A DNA stretch of 64,000 nucleotides from CAYSCZ01 sp051155775 (GTDB taxonomy: Bacteria > Bacteroidota > Bacteroidia > Cytophagales > Cyclobacteriaceae). Positions 55,315 through 63,864 of this stretch are shown here, piece by piece. Below the pieces are notes generated by a model. The model did not search any database, was not told where the DNA came from, and saw nothing but the letters and a program-made list of their open reading frames with translations. Numbering within the stretch: position 1 is the first letter of the stretch; each line of letters starts with the position of its first letter. Where the stretch lies: positions 57,804 through 121,803 of the forward strand of contig DAXETV010000029.1 of NCBI GenBank assembly GCA_051155775.1. Reading direction: 5' to 3'. Made by a program: the position numbers and the translations under genes.

Positions 55315-56649
55315 ATGAAGGTGTTGCCGCTCATATTGATATTATGGCCCTTCCTGATTTGCGGGCAAAGTAAAGGGGGTCCTGATTGGGTCTATAAAAC
55401 ACCGAATGAAAATGGATATTATTTCGGTGTTGGCGTAGCCAATATTAAAGGCAACATAGATTATCGCCTGGCTGCCCGAAAAAGAGCTTTGCGGGAGATT
55501 GCTGAAAGCCTGATGGTAGAAGTGCAAAGTACCTCTAACTTAAGGGTTGACTATGCCCAACACGCTACTGAATATACGCTAAATGAAGAGATCGTTTTAA
55601 GCTCGGATATTTTACTCAACGATTGTGAAATGCTTGACGATTGGGTAGACAGGAAAAAGGATAATTACTACGTACTGATACGACTCAATTTTTGGCAATA
55701 TGAACAGGACAGGAATGAAGCCTTCATGCAAGTGATGGACCTCGCCCAGCAAAATGCCGACCTTGCCACAAAATGGTTTCTAAATGGTCAGTATCAACAG
55801 GGTTTCCTTTTTCTCAATGATGCCATTTCCATGCTGAGGGAGGAAAATAGTTTTTTCGAACCGGATATTATAAACAAACTGGAAATACGAATCGCTGAAT
55901 ACTCCAGGATCCTTCGGGAAAGGCTGTTGCGGCTATCGATAAGTGTCAACACTTCCAGAGTATTCTGGGATTACAGGAGCAACAGTCATGACCCCATAAC
56001 GATAGAACTGAAAGACTCATTTACCAATCAAAATATCACTGGGTTTGATTTTGAAGTAATATCCCTGGTAGGTGATGTTTTTGATTACCGTATTTTAGAG
56101 AAAGATGACAGGTATCGTATGATGGTAAATGGTGCCCTGCCGGAAGATGGTAAAATAGAATTTTATTTAATCCCAAAGGTTGCGTTCTTTACTAAAGCCC
56201 TCAACATAGCCCCCCATGTTTTTGGCACTGTCAAGTCTAACACGATCCTAATGGAGATTGATGATCTTCCAATGTCAATCAGTTTCGATGAAAAAGTTTT
56301 TGGCCAGAAGGAAAAGAACGGTCCTTATCAGAAGTTCATATCCAACTTTCTGACGCTGTGCGCTATGCGAATCGCCCGGGAAAGGGAAGAACCACTCTAT
56401 GAACTTGTTGTCGATTTTGAAATTGTAAAACATGAGATCCGTAATGATCATATGGTGGCATTGTCTGATGGAAAGATGACCTTATACAGCACCTCCGGTG
56501 AAAAAAAGCTGAAAGCCAGCTTTCAATTACCTCCCTCCAAAGGTTACGGAAAGAATTGGAAGGCTGCTGCCAACAATTCTTTCACCAGCCTTACCAACCG
56601 TATCGATAACCTATTGCAAGACTTTGTGGCGGCGTTAAGGACGCTGTGA
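55315..56649 (+). CDS. Exported LPP20-domain protein with C-terminal extension
   Basis: A 444-residue protein with a signal peptide (about 1-17, LICGQ). The N-terminal domain repeats the LPP20 pattern (GYYFGVGVANIKGNIDYRLAARKRALREIAESLMVEV, YYVLIRLNFWQYEQ). A helical stretch with TPR-like look (about 135-200) and a beta-rich domain (about 210-444) follow. This resembles exported proteins that accompany LPP20 lipoproteins in Bacteroidota. It is the second gene of the pair. A 42-codon ORF begins on its stop codon (TGATG). Confidence 0.72.
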   Translation: MKVLPLILILWPFLICGQSKGGPDWVYKTPNENGYYFGVGVANIKGNIDYRLAARKRALREIAESLMVEVQSTSNLRVDYAQHATEYTLNEEIVLSSDILLNDCEMLDDWVDRKKDNYYVLIRLNFWQYEQDRNEAFMQVMDLAQQNADLATKWFLNGQYQQGFLFLNDAISMLREENSFFEPDIINKLEIRIAEYSRILRERLLRLSISVNTSRVFWDYRSNSHDPITIELKDSFTNQNITGFDFEVISLVGDVFDYRILEKDDRYRMMVNGALPEDGKIEFYLIPKVAFFTKALNIAPHVFGTVKSNTILMEIDDLPMSISFDEKVFGQKEKNGPYQKFISNFLTLCAMRIAREREEPLYELVVDFEIVKHEIRNDHMVALSDGKMTLYSTSGEKKLKASFQLPPSKGYGKNWKAAANNSFTSLTNRIDNLLQDFVAALRTL

Positions 56650-56777
56650 TGAAATATAATGCCTTTGACCCCATTAGATCATCCTGTTGCAATAGCTTTT
56701 CTCCCGCATTCTATAGCCTCCTGATCATTTGGCTTTTACTTTATGGCCTTTCAACTTTCTTAGCCCCTTGTCAATAA
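56649..56777 (+). CDS. Possible small membrane peptide coupled to the LPP20 gene
   Basis: A 42-codon frame whose ATG overlaps the preceding stop (TGATG at 56647-56651). It encodes MKYNAFDPIRSSCCNSF and a hydrophobic helix (YSLLIIWLLLYGLSTFLA), then APCQ. The overlap allows coupled translation and the four cysteines outside the helix are unusual. There is no independent support such as a terminator, so it could be chance. Confidence 0.3.
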   Translation: MKYNAFDPIRSSCCNSFSPAFYSLLIIWLLLYGLSTFLAPCQ

Positions 56778-56797
56778 TTATCCTTGCCTTTTAGATA

Positions 56798-57994
56798 TCA
56801 ATGATCATGTCCTCCTTCATCTTTGTCCATCTCTGCTAGTAGGTAATAAGCATTATTCATAGCAAACATCATATCATCAGATACCATATCATGTGGTTTT
56901 ATTTCCACCCAACCATCATCTTCCACTCCGATAGTTACTTCCATAGGTGTGAAATACCACGCTTTATGGCCACTTTCCGTAACTTCCTCTACCGAAAAAA
57001 TATAATGCTGGTTTCCTTCCATAACCACGCCTTCTTTAGGTAAAGCATAGCTTTCCATACCACCGGTAATGATCTTCCCCCGTACGTACATACCTGGCAG
57101 CAAGGTGCCGGATTCATTTTCTATTTCAACATGCAGGTTTACGGCTTTTGTACCAGGTTCAAAAACCATTCCTACCGCAAATACTTCCGCGTCCCTTTGA
57201 ATTTCCGGTTGCGATTCAACAACAAACCGGACCATCTGACCTTCTTTGACTTTATGATAATCGCGTTCAAAAATTTTAAAATGTGCGTGTATGTGGTCAT
57301 TGTGAACGATCTCAAAAAGTACATCCTGAGGTGAAACATATTGTCCGGTACGTACATTTACCTTGTTGACATAACCAGCAATCGGTGATTCCAAAGCCAC
57401 TGTCTCATCTATTTTACCATTCTTTATTTGCCCAACATTCATAGCCAATAACCTGAGCTTGGCTTCCAGGCCATTCACCCTTCCCTTCATGGACTGGTAG
57501 TCAGCTTTTGTTTTTTGAAAATCCTTCCCTGCCCCTACCGATTGCTCAAAAAGTTTTTGCTGCCTCTGGTACTCTTTCTCCAGGTATTCCAATTGATTTA
57601 CGGCTGTGTTGTAATCCATCTGCAACTGAACCAAGTCCGGATGATACAAATAGGCCAGTGGTTGACCCTTATTTACCTTAAACCCTTCGATCACTTCAAT
57701 GGACCGTATGTTCGCCCCAATGACCGCAGTTACAGCTGCCTGGTTTTGCGGCGGTAAAGTCAACTGACCATTGGTTTCCACATAATCCTTCATGGTTCGT
57801 CTGGAGAGTCTACCAAGTTTAATGGTTAATGCTTCAAACTGCTTTTCACTCAGGTGCACTTCCTGATGATGTGCATTGTATGCACCCACGTCATTAGCCC
57901 CTGCCGCACTGATGTTTTTAGAGGTGTTAGATTCACAACTAAGTATAAACAAGCCTGCTATTAAGATTAAATATATCGTATACTGATATTTCAT
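56798..57994 (-). CDS. RND efflux periplasmic adaptor, CusB/CzcB type (lipoprotein)
   Basis: A 398-residue membrane-fusion protein with a lipobox (FILSC, Cys20). Lipoyl/barrel-sandwich halves flank a helical hairpin: AAVTAVIGANIRSIEVIEGFKVNKGQPL, a coiled coil at about 125-185 (DYNTAVNQLEYLEKEYQRQQKL), then ALESPIAGYVNKVNVRTGQYVSP. A beta-barrel and membrane-proximal domain follow, with a His-rich C terminus (EGGHDH). It links the inner-membrane pump to the outer-membrane factor. It lies 5 bp after the fused pump gene. The metal ion is not fixed by sequence. Confidence 0.9.
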   Translation of the reverse strand: MKYQYTIYLILIAGLFILSCESNTSKNISAAGANDVGAYNAHHQEVHLSEKQFEALTIKLGRLSRRTMKDYVETNGQLTLPPQNQAAVTAVIGANIRSIEVIEGFKVNKGQPLAYLYHPDLVQLQMDYNTAVNQLEYLEKEYQRQQKLFEQSVGAGKDFQKTKADYQSMKGRVNGLEAKLRLLAMNVGQIKNGKIDETVALESPIAGYVNKVNVRTGQYVSPQDVLFEIVHNDHIHAHFKIFERDYHKVKEGQMVRFVVESQPEIQRDAEVFAVGMVFEPGTKAVNLHVEIENESGTLLPGMYVRGKIITGGMESYALPKEGVVMEGNQHYIFSVEEVTESGHKAWYFTPMEVTIGVEDDGWVEIKPHDMVSDDMMFAMNNAYYLLAEMDKDEGGHDH

Positions 57995-57999
57995 GGTGT

Positions 58000-60900
58000 T
58001 TAGTTATTTATTAAATATTCAAGATTGAATTTGGATTTAAGAAACGAATCCATTGCTTCAAGTGCTTCCAGTTGGGTTTTCAAAGCATTATGCGTATTCA
58101 TCAGGAAAGTCACATAATCAATGGAGCCCTCTTTGAACGCCAGCTTTGAGCCATCCAATTGTTCTTCAGCAAGGGGTAGCGCTTCCTGCTTATAAAATTG
58201 CCAGCTATTCAACCATTTTTCATAGTTAGCCCTGCTCACAGACAGGTTATTTTCCAGCTCGATGGTTGTTTGCTTTAATTGCTGGGCAGCAATATCTTGC
58301 TGTACCCTGGCAGCCTCTACCATCCCTTGCTGTTTATTAAAAATCAGTGGAAACAGCATGCCTGCCTGGTATTGGTAAAAACCACGCATACCATCAATGG
58401 CTTGGACGCCATATTGAAAATTTATCTTTGGCAGGTAGCCGGCCTTTTGCCGGGAAATATTTTGTTGGGACACCAGCAACCCGTCCCGGGCTAATTGCAG
58501 TTGAGGATGACCATTAATGGAACTCCCTGTGGTAGATAAAGGCTGAAGCCATAAGTTTTGAATGGTGTCTACAGTGAAAAGCGTATCACTTACCAGCCAT
58601 CGATTAAGATTCCTGAGTGCAATTTCATAGTCGTAATCGGCTTGTTGCTTTTGTACAGCAACCTGCCGGGCCTGATTAGCTGCCGCTAAAAACTCCAACC
58701 TTGAGGACTCGTCAACTTCAAGTTTTAGCTTCACAGCCTCCTCAAACGATCGATACAATGAATCAATTTGACCAAACAAAATCATTTGCCTTAGGGCGAT
58801 GTAAGCTTTACCATAAGCCATTTTAACTTCCCTAGTAAGTTGCCGTGAAGTAAGTTCCTCCCGGGTGGAGGCATAACGTATCTTAGATTGTTGGGCCCTA
58901 CTTTTTGCAAACCCACTAAATATATCCAGATTTTGATGCTGGAAACCCACGATCGTGCTTACGCCTTGACCTTCAGCGCCCAGTTCATCACCGGCATTGT
59001 AGAGTCCGCTTTGCCCAAAATCCCAAGCTGTTTTTTTTAGCTTTTGCTGCTTTTCCACCTCCAACCCAGCCGCTTTGATGGATGGATAACCAGAAAGGGC
59101 TCTACCGATGGCCTCTTCCATACCAATAGGCACTTCATCTCTTATTTCGTTCTGCGCCATAATTGTGGGGCCTGAAAATATTCCGAAAATCAGGATAAGT
59201 AATGCAGCGACAGGTTTTGTTGAAACCGGGTTATTACTTTCTATCCATCGGTACAAGACAGGTAGTAAAAACAAGGTTAACAGGGTGGCGGTAATCATGC
59301 CTCCGATAACCACTGTGGCCAGTGGACGTTGTACTTCGGCACCTGAAGAGGTTGATATAGCCATCGGCATAAAACCTAATATATCGGTGGAGGCTGTTAA
59401 TAAAATCGGTCGTATGCGTCTTTTTGCGCCTTGCACTATCCTGTCCTGAAGAGATAAGGAAGCCTCTTGCTTTAGTTCATTCCATCCATTGATCAACACC
59501 AGCCCGTTCAATACAGCAATACCAAACAATACTATAAATCCTATCCCTGCCGATATACTAAAAGGCATGTCCCTGATCCATAAAGAAAATACACCACCTA
59601 TGGCAGATAAAGGTATGGCCATGTATATCATGACGGTTTGCTTAAAAGACCGCAGGGCCAAAAAAACCAAAAGGAAAATCATACCCAGGGCAATAGGTAC
59701 CACCAGCCTAAGCCGTCGAGTCGCCCTTTGAAGGTTTTCAAAGGCACCGCCGTAGCGAACGTAATACCCGGGTGGTAAATCAAGGTTTTTATCCAACACT
59801 TGTCCTATCTCTTCAATCAATGACTTCACATCCCGCCCGCGGACATTGATCCCCACATAGGTCCTGCGATTGGTATTGTCACGGCTAATCTGCATTGGTC
59901 CGGGCTGATAATCTATGGTTGCCAACTCCTTTAAAGGAACCTGGTTTCCTGATGGAAGATTAACCAGTAAAAGTTGCACATCTTCCAGCGATGACCGGTA
60001 GTCTTGTTCCAGGCGCATGACCAGGTCATATCGCCTTTCCCCTTCAAAAACTACCCCGGCTTTTCTTCCCGCAAAAGCGGTTTCAACAAGCATATTCAAT
60101 TCCTGGATAGTAATACCATAAAATGCCAGCTTGTTTCGATCATACTGGATGGATATCTGTGGTTGCCCCTCAGTGGCTTCAATTCTCAGGTCTCCCACAC
60201 CCTTGATACCTCCAATCAGGGTTGCGACATCCTCTGCTTTATCAGCTAAAATATCAAGATCTTCCCCAAATATTTTCACTGCCACATCCTGACGTATACC
60301 GGTCATTAATTCATTAAACCGCATTTCGATGGGTTGGGTAAATTCATAATTTACCCCAGGTATTTCAAGTAAATGTGCTTTGATCTTTTCAATTAATTCG
60401 GGTTTTGTTTCTGCAGACACCCACTGGTCCCTGGGTTTCAATTTAATAAAGCAATCGGCGGCATCCATAGGCATCAAGTCTATGGGAACATCCGAGACAC
60501 CAATCCTGCTGAGGACATGATTGATTTCAGGAAATTCATTCAGCAAAGCTTCTTCTACTTTGGTGGTTATCTTCACCGCATCTTCAAGTGAACTACCGGG
60601 TTTTAACAAGTCATGAAAAGCGATGTCGCCCTCATCTAACCTTGGGATAAACTCCCCTCCCAGTTGGTTAAATGTGGTATAGGCCAACCCAAATAATGAC
60701 AAGGCTCCAATAACTACCAATACACCGTATCTAAATGTCTTCCTCAGTGCATAATCATAGTATCTTTCTAACCAGTGAACAAATCTATCCCCCCAACCAG
60801 GCTTTGTGCTTCCCGGCCTTAAAAACCATGCTGACATCATAGGGATATAGGTTAGGCACAGGATCATCACCCCTATCATAGCAAACATAAAAGTAAGTGC

Positions 60901-62331
60901 CATAGGCTGAAACATCTTGCCCTCAATACCTTCCAGTGCAAGGATGGGTAGAAAAACGATCAGGATAACCAATTGTCCAAAAAATGCGGAGTTCATCATT
61001 TGTTTGGAAGATTTTGCCGCGGTTTCATCCCGTACTTTTCCATCAATGGACTCGCTACCGACAAGCTTTTTATGCAACAAAAAAACCGACCCCTCCACGA
61101 TGATCACCGCCCCATCCACGATGATGCCGAAATCAATTGCCCCCAGACTCATTAAGTTGGCCCATACATCAAACATATTCATCATGATAAAGGCAAACAA
61201 AAGTGATAAGGGAATAGTAGACGCCACTATCAATCCACCCCGCCAATTGCCCAAAAGAAAAACCAATACAAATATCACAATCAAGGCTCCTCCCATCAGA
61301 TTTTCCCTGACTGTGGAAGTGGTTTTACTGATCAGCTCACTACGGTCCAGGAATGGCTCGATGGCTATGCCCGGCGGTAAGGAATTCTGGATTGCTGCAA
61401 TCCGGTCTTTTACATTTTGAATTACTTCATTAGAATTTTCGCCTTTCAGCATCAGGATAATACCGCCAACAGCCTCCCCTTCCGCATCCATGGTGAATGC
61501 TCCATAGCGTACACCGTTGCCAAACCCCACACTGGCTACATCCCGGATAGTCACGGGTGTATTGTCGTTAATCTTAATAACGACTTTTTCAATATCCTGC
61601 AGGTTTTTAATCAAACCTTCGCCACGTATGAAGTTGGCCCGATGATCATATTCAAGGTAAGCGCCTCCCGTGTTTTGATTATTCCTTTTAATCGCCTGAT
61701 ACACTTCATCCATGGTCAGGTTCATAGCGTTTAACCGATGCGGGTCGATGGCTACTTCATACTGCTTGATGGCGCCCCCAAAAGTGTTGACTTCATTAAC
61801 TCCCGGCACCATGGCCATTTGTCTGCGGATGATCCAATCCTGGATGCTTCTGAGTTCGTACAGTGAATACCTGCCTTTGTAAGTGCTATCTACTTCAAGG
61901 GTGTATTGCAGGATCTCTCCCAGCCCTGTGGTGATGGGCCCCATAAATGGGGTGCCGAAATTTTCAGGAATATTGTCCTTGATTTGGTCTAATTTTTCAT
62001 TGACCAGTTGACGGGGCAGGTAAGTACCCATATCATCTTCAAAAACAACGGTGACCGCGGATAATCCAAACCTGGAGATGGAACGTATTTCAATCACTCC
62101 CGGAAGGTTGGCAACAGCAAGCTCAACCTGGTAGGTAACAAACTGTTCGATGTCCTCAGTGCTGAGGTTTGGTGCCTGGGTGATTATTTGCACCTGATTG
62201 TTGGTTATATCAGGCACAGCATCTATTGGTACTTTAAACGCACTCCAAATTCCGCCTACAACAATTGCTAGGGTAAATATTGCGATCAGGGTTTTATTGT
62301 TGATCGAAAATTCGATGATTCGCTGAATCAT
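58000..62331 (-). CDS. CzcA/CusA heavy-metal RND pump fused to a TolC-like outer-membrane factor
   Basis: A 1443-residue fusion. Residues 1 to about 1035 are a heavy-metal RND transporter with 12 helices. The proton relay signature is SLGAIDFGIIVDGAVIIVEG in helix 4. FEDDMGTYLPRQLVNEKL and RPILLTASTDILGFMPMAIS are also typical, and the DLMPMDAADCFIKLKP segment looks more like CzcA than CusA. From about 1061 to the end is an outer-membrane factor of the TolC/CzcC family (EEAIGRALSGYPSIKAAGLEVEK, coiled-coil repeats, YEKWLNSWQFYKQEALPLAEEQL). Between them KPVAALLILIFGIF...TIMAQ (about 1040-1060) looks like a signal peptide with its cleavage site. Such fusions are known in Bacteroidota. With the adaptor gene it makes a complete three-part export system. 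Confidence 0.92.
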   Translation of the reverse strand: MIQRIIEFSINNKTLIAIFTLAIVVGGIWSAFKVPIDAVPDITNNQVQIITQAPNLSTEDIEQFVTYQVELAVANLPGVIEIRSISRFGLSAVTVVFEDDMGTYLPRQLVNEKLDQIKDNIPENFGTPFMGPITTGLGEILQYTLEVDSTYKGRYSLYELRSIQDWIIRRQMAMVPGVNEVNTFGGAIKQYEVAIDPHRLNAMNLTMDEVYQAIKRNNQNTGGAYLEYDHRANFIRGEGLIKNLQDIEKVVIKINDNTPVTIRDVASVGFGNGVRYGAFTMDAEGEAVGGIILMLKGENSNEVIQNVKDRIAAIQNSLPPGIAIEPFLDRSELISKTTSTVRENLMGGALIVIFVLVFLLGNWRGGLIVASTIPLSLLFAFIMMNMFDVWANLMSLGAIDFGIIVDGAVIIVEGSVFLLHKKLVGSESIDGKVRDETAAKSSKQMMNSAFFGQLVILIVFLPILALEGIEGKMFQPMALTFMFAMIGVMILCLTYIPMMSAWFLRPGSTKPGWGDRFVHWLERYYDYALRKTFRYGVLVVIGALSLFGLAYTTFNQLGGEFIPRLDEGDIAFHDLLKPGSSLEDAVKITTKVEEALLNEFPEINHVLSRIGVSDVPIDLMPMDAADCFIKLKPRDQWVSAETKPELIEKIKAHLLEIPGVNYEFTQPIEMRFNELMTGIRQDVAVKIFGEDLDILADKAEDVATLIGGIKGVGDLRIEATEGQPQISIQYDRNKLAFYGITIQELNMLVETAFAGRKAGVVFEGERRYDLVMRLEQDYRSSLEDVQLLLVNLPSGNQVPLKELATIDYQPGPMQISRDNTNRRTYVGINVRGRDVKSLIEEIGQVLDKNLDLPPGYYVRYGGAFENLQRATRRLRLVVPIALGMIFLLVFLALRSFKQTVMIYMAIPLSAIGGVFSLWIRDMPFSISAGIGFIVLFGIAVLNGLVLINGWNELKQEASLSLQDRIVQGAKRRIRPILLTASTDILGFMPMAISTSSGAEVQRPLATVVIGGMITATLLTLFLLPVLYRWIESNNPVSTKPVAALLILIFGIFSGPTIMAQNEIRDEVPIGMEEAIGRALSGYPSIKAAGLEVEKQQKLKKTAWDFGQSGLYNAGDELGAEGQGVSTIVGFQHQNLDIFSGFAKSRAQQSKIRYASTREELTSRQLTREVKMAYGKAYIALRQMILFGQIDSLYRSFEEAVKLKLEVDESSRLEFLAAANQARQVAVQKQQADYDYEIALRNLNRWLVSDTLFTVDTIQNLWLQPLSTTGSSINGHPQLQLARDGLLVSQQNISRQKAGYLPKINFQYGVQAIDGMRGFYQYQAGMLFPLIFNKQQGMVEAARVQQDIAAQQLKQTTIELENNLSVSRANYEKWLNSWQFYKQEALPLAEEQLDGSKLAFKEGSIDYVTFLMNTHNALKTQLEALEAMDSFLKSKFNLEYLINN

Positions 62332-62421
62332 AAGTATAAAATTTGAAAATTGAGAAAATAACTGCCGTAACTACCGGCAAGGATTAAAGCGTATAAGATA
62401 GAGCCTTATTATTAGCTGCTT

Positions 62422-62805
62422 TTAGACCGAGGGCGGATGATCTATAGACCTGGGGAAGTCCAGATGATAAAGTGGGAAATAAGCCATACACCGATCGATT
62501 TCCTGAAAATCGTATCTAACAATATTATTGGTTTGATGAAATAATAGGTATACTACACCACCCAAATGCTTTAAAGGCAGGTTATCATGCGCATCATTAT
62601 CTGTATGTTCATGATTGTTCGTACCATAGTGTTCGGCTAGAAATTGAAAAAATGAACGAAGCCCTTTGCTCTGATCGGAGGCAGTATGAAAAGCTTCAAA
62701 ATGATCATATAAATTTTTCATTAAAGTCAGCTGACTAATGTCTGACCTGGGAATCAAAGCTCCCAGACCTACCTGGAGGAAAACTATGAAATAAATAAGC
62801 TTCAC
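62422..62805 (-). CDS. Small exported His/Asp-rich protein at the head of the metal efflux operon
   Basis: A 127-residue ORF with a GTG start and a weak signal-peptide-like N terminus (LIYFIVFLQVGLGALI). The centre is His/Asp-rich (HYGTNNHEHTDNDAHDN), suited to metal binding, followed by LGGVVYLLFHQ and a C-terminal His segment (YHLDFPRSIDH). Genes of this size and composition often precede czc/cus genes in Bacteroidota; no function is assigned. It starts the leftward unit, 90 bp before the pump gene. Confidence 0.62.
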   Translation of the reverse strand: MKLIYFIVFLQVGLGALIPRSDISQLTLMKNLYDHFEAFHTASDQSKGLRSFFQFLAEHYGTNNHEHTDNDAHDNLPLKHLGGVVYLLFHQTNNIVRYDFQEIDRCMAYFPLYHLDFPRSIDHPPSV

Positions 62806-62848
62806 AAGTTAAATATACGAATATCTTTACCTAATGACAGGTTATCTG

Positions 62849-62875
62849 TTTAGTTTAGAAGTGATCTAAACTAAA
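62849..62875. promoter_or_regulatory. Perfect 11-bp inverted repeat upstream of the metal efflux operon
   Basis: TTTAGTTTAGA (62849-62859) and TCTAAACTAAA (62865-62875) are perfect inverted arms with a 5-bp spacer. They lie 44-70 bp upstream of the first operon gene, about where a -33 element would be. This is the size and shape of an operator for a dimeric metal-responsive repressor or activator. No regulator gene is present nearby. Confidence 0.55.
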
Positions 62876-63259
62876 TAAAGCCATGAGGGATAAATCTGAT
62901 CCCTGTTTTCTAAGCTACTTTTTCTTTGCCCAGGATGTCTTACTTATTTTTATGTGATCCAGTAAGACCAAACGAGAACGAGCTATGGAGCAGATAAACC
63001 CAAAAACTTATGGGCGCCTTGTCCCGCTGTCATTACTCGCCTGCCGGCCCGCCACCCATTACGGGCTCAGACAGGCCATTCCATCGGGGGCGCCGGGCCG
63101 CTGCCCGACAAAAAAATACCAATAAGATCGATGGTTGATTATTCAATTATGGCCATGCATACAACAGTACGACCGGGATTTACACACATCCAGCGGTTTA
63201 AAAGTTTGATAAAAGTAAAAAGTCCACCAGATTTAGCATGAAACTATAATGGGGATGTG
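62876..63259. other. Intergenic region with a GC-rich island
   Basis: This region between the efflux operon and the toxin-antitoxin pair is AT-rich except for 63011-63110, which is described separately. No supported gene is seen. A 46-codon frame crosses the GC-rich island but its composition is unlike that of neighbouring genes. Confidence 0.45.
63011..63110. repeat. GC-rich island, probable dispersed intergenic repeat
   Basis: About 100 bp with far higher GC than the rest of the window, containing GGGCGCC near each end (63012-63018 and 63088-63094) and clustered short palindromes (GCCGGC, GGCGCC). Sharp borders in AT-rich DNA and a location beside a toxin-antitoxin pair suggest a mobile or dispersed repeat rather than local evolution. 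Only one copy is in the window. Confidence 0.4.
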
Positions 63260-63274
63260 TTGAACAAAGTTCAA
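63260..63274. promoter_or_regulatory. Inverted repeat upstream of the toxin-antitoxin operon
   Basis: TTGAAC (63260-63265) and GTTCAA (63269-63274) are perfect inverted arms with an AAA spacer, 58-72 bp upstream of the antitoxin ATG. Toxin-antitoxin operons are normally autoregulated by the antitoxin binding such a palindrome. The assignment is by position only. Confidence 0.35.
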
Positions 63275-63319
63275 TATATACGGATGTTAGCATCTATATC
63301 TTCAGAGCATAGAATTCGT

Positions 63320-63327
63320 TAACTTTG
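63320..63327 (+). promoter_or_regulatory. Bacteroidota -7 promoter element of the toxin-antitoxin operon
   Basis: TAACTTTG matches TAnnTTTG exactly and ends only 4 bp before the antitoxin ATG at 63332, so the mRNA would be nearly leaderless. No clear -33 element was found. Confidence 0.5.
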
Positions 63328-63331
63328 TATC

Positions 63332-63535
63332 ATGACGATTGAACAAAAAAAGATCTCACTTATTAACTGGATTACGAACTTGGAAGATGAAGTAATCTTA
63401 GATCAAATTGCAGGAATACAGAAATTGTCACTGGTTGAACTTTCGCCAGCAATTGTTGAGCTATTGAAAATCGCGGACGCAGAACCAGAAGAGAATTTGA
63501 ATACTCATACTTCTGTCCGAGACATCCTGAAATGA
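63332..63535 (+). CDS. Antitoxin of a type II toxin-antitoxin module
   Basis: A 67-residue protein, MTIEQKKISLINWITNLEDE followed by a helical middle and a polar, acidic C-terminal tail (DAEPEENLNTH) that probably wraps the toxin. Small proteins of this pattern are the usual partners of RelE/ParE toxins in Bacteroidota. Its stop overlaps the toxin start by 4 bp (ATGA at 63532-63535). Confidence 0.82.
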   Translation: MTIEQKKISLINWITNLEDEVILDQIAGIQKLSLVELSPAIVELLKIADAEPEENLNTHTSVRDILK

Positions 63536-63864
63536 AAGAAGTTCGTTGGACTGAAACTGCCAAAGAGACCCTTCGAGAAACTTCAGACTTTATTCTTGAA
63601 CTCTGGAGCAGGCAGATTAACGAGAACTTCTTAGATCAACTGGAATATCGAATAAGTCAAATACAACGTAACCCTGAACTTGGTCGATCATTTGAGAACA
63701 CTCATTACCGAAAGCTGGTAATTCATAAGACAATCTCGCTATACTGTGTCAACAAACCTACCTATATCAAGCTTCTTGTAATATGGGATAACAGATCAGA
63801 TCCCGACCAACTACTTGAAAAATTGACAGATACTAATCGAGGTACTGTCTTCAAAAGCAAGTAA
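63532..63864 (+). CDS. RelE/ParE family toxin
   Basis: A 110-residue toxin with the RelE/ParE fold signs: VRWTETAKETLRETSDFILELW, FLDQLEYRISQIQRNPELGRSF, then YRKLVIHKTISLYCVNKPTYIKLLVIWDNRSDP. The final WDNRSDP motif is typical of the ParE-like branch in Bacteroidota. It is either a ribosome-dependent mRNase or a gyrase poison; sequence does not decide. It is translated from the stop of the antitoxin gene. Confidence 0.88.
   Translation: MKEVRWTETAKETLRETSDFILELWSRQINENFLDQLEYRISQIQRNPELGRSFENTHYRKLVIHKTISLYCVNKPTYIKLLVIWDNRSDPDQLLEKLTDTNRGTVFKSK

Noticed and set aside
62984..63124. 46-codon plus-strand frame across the GC-rich island
   Set aside because: Its composition follows the island's unusual base content, and no expression signals are present.
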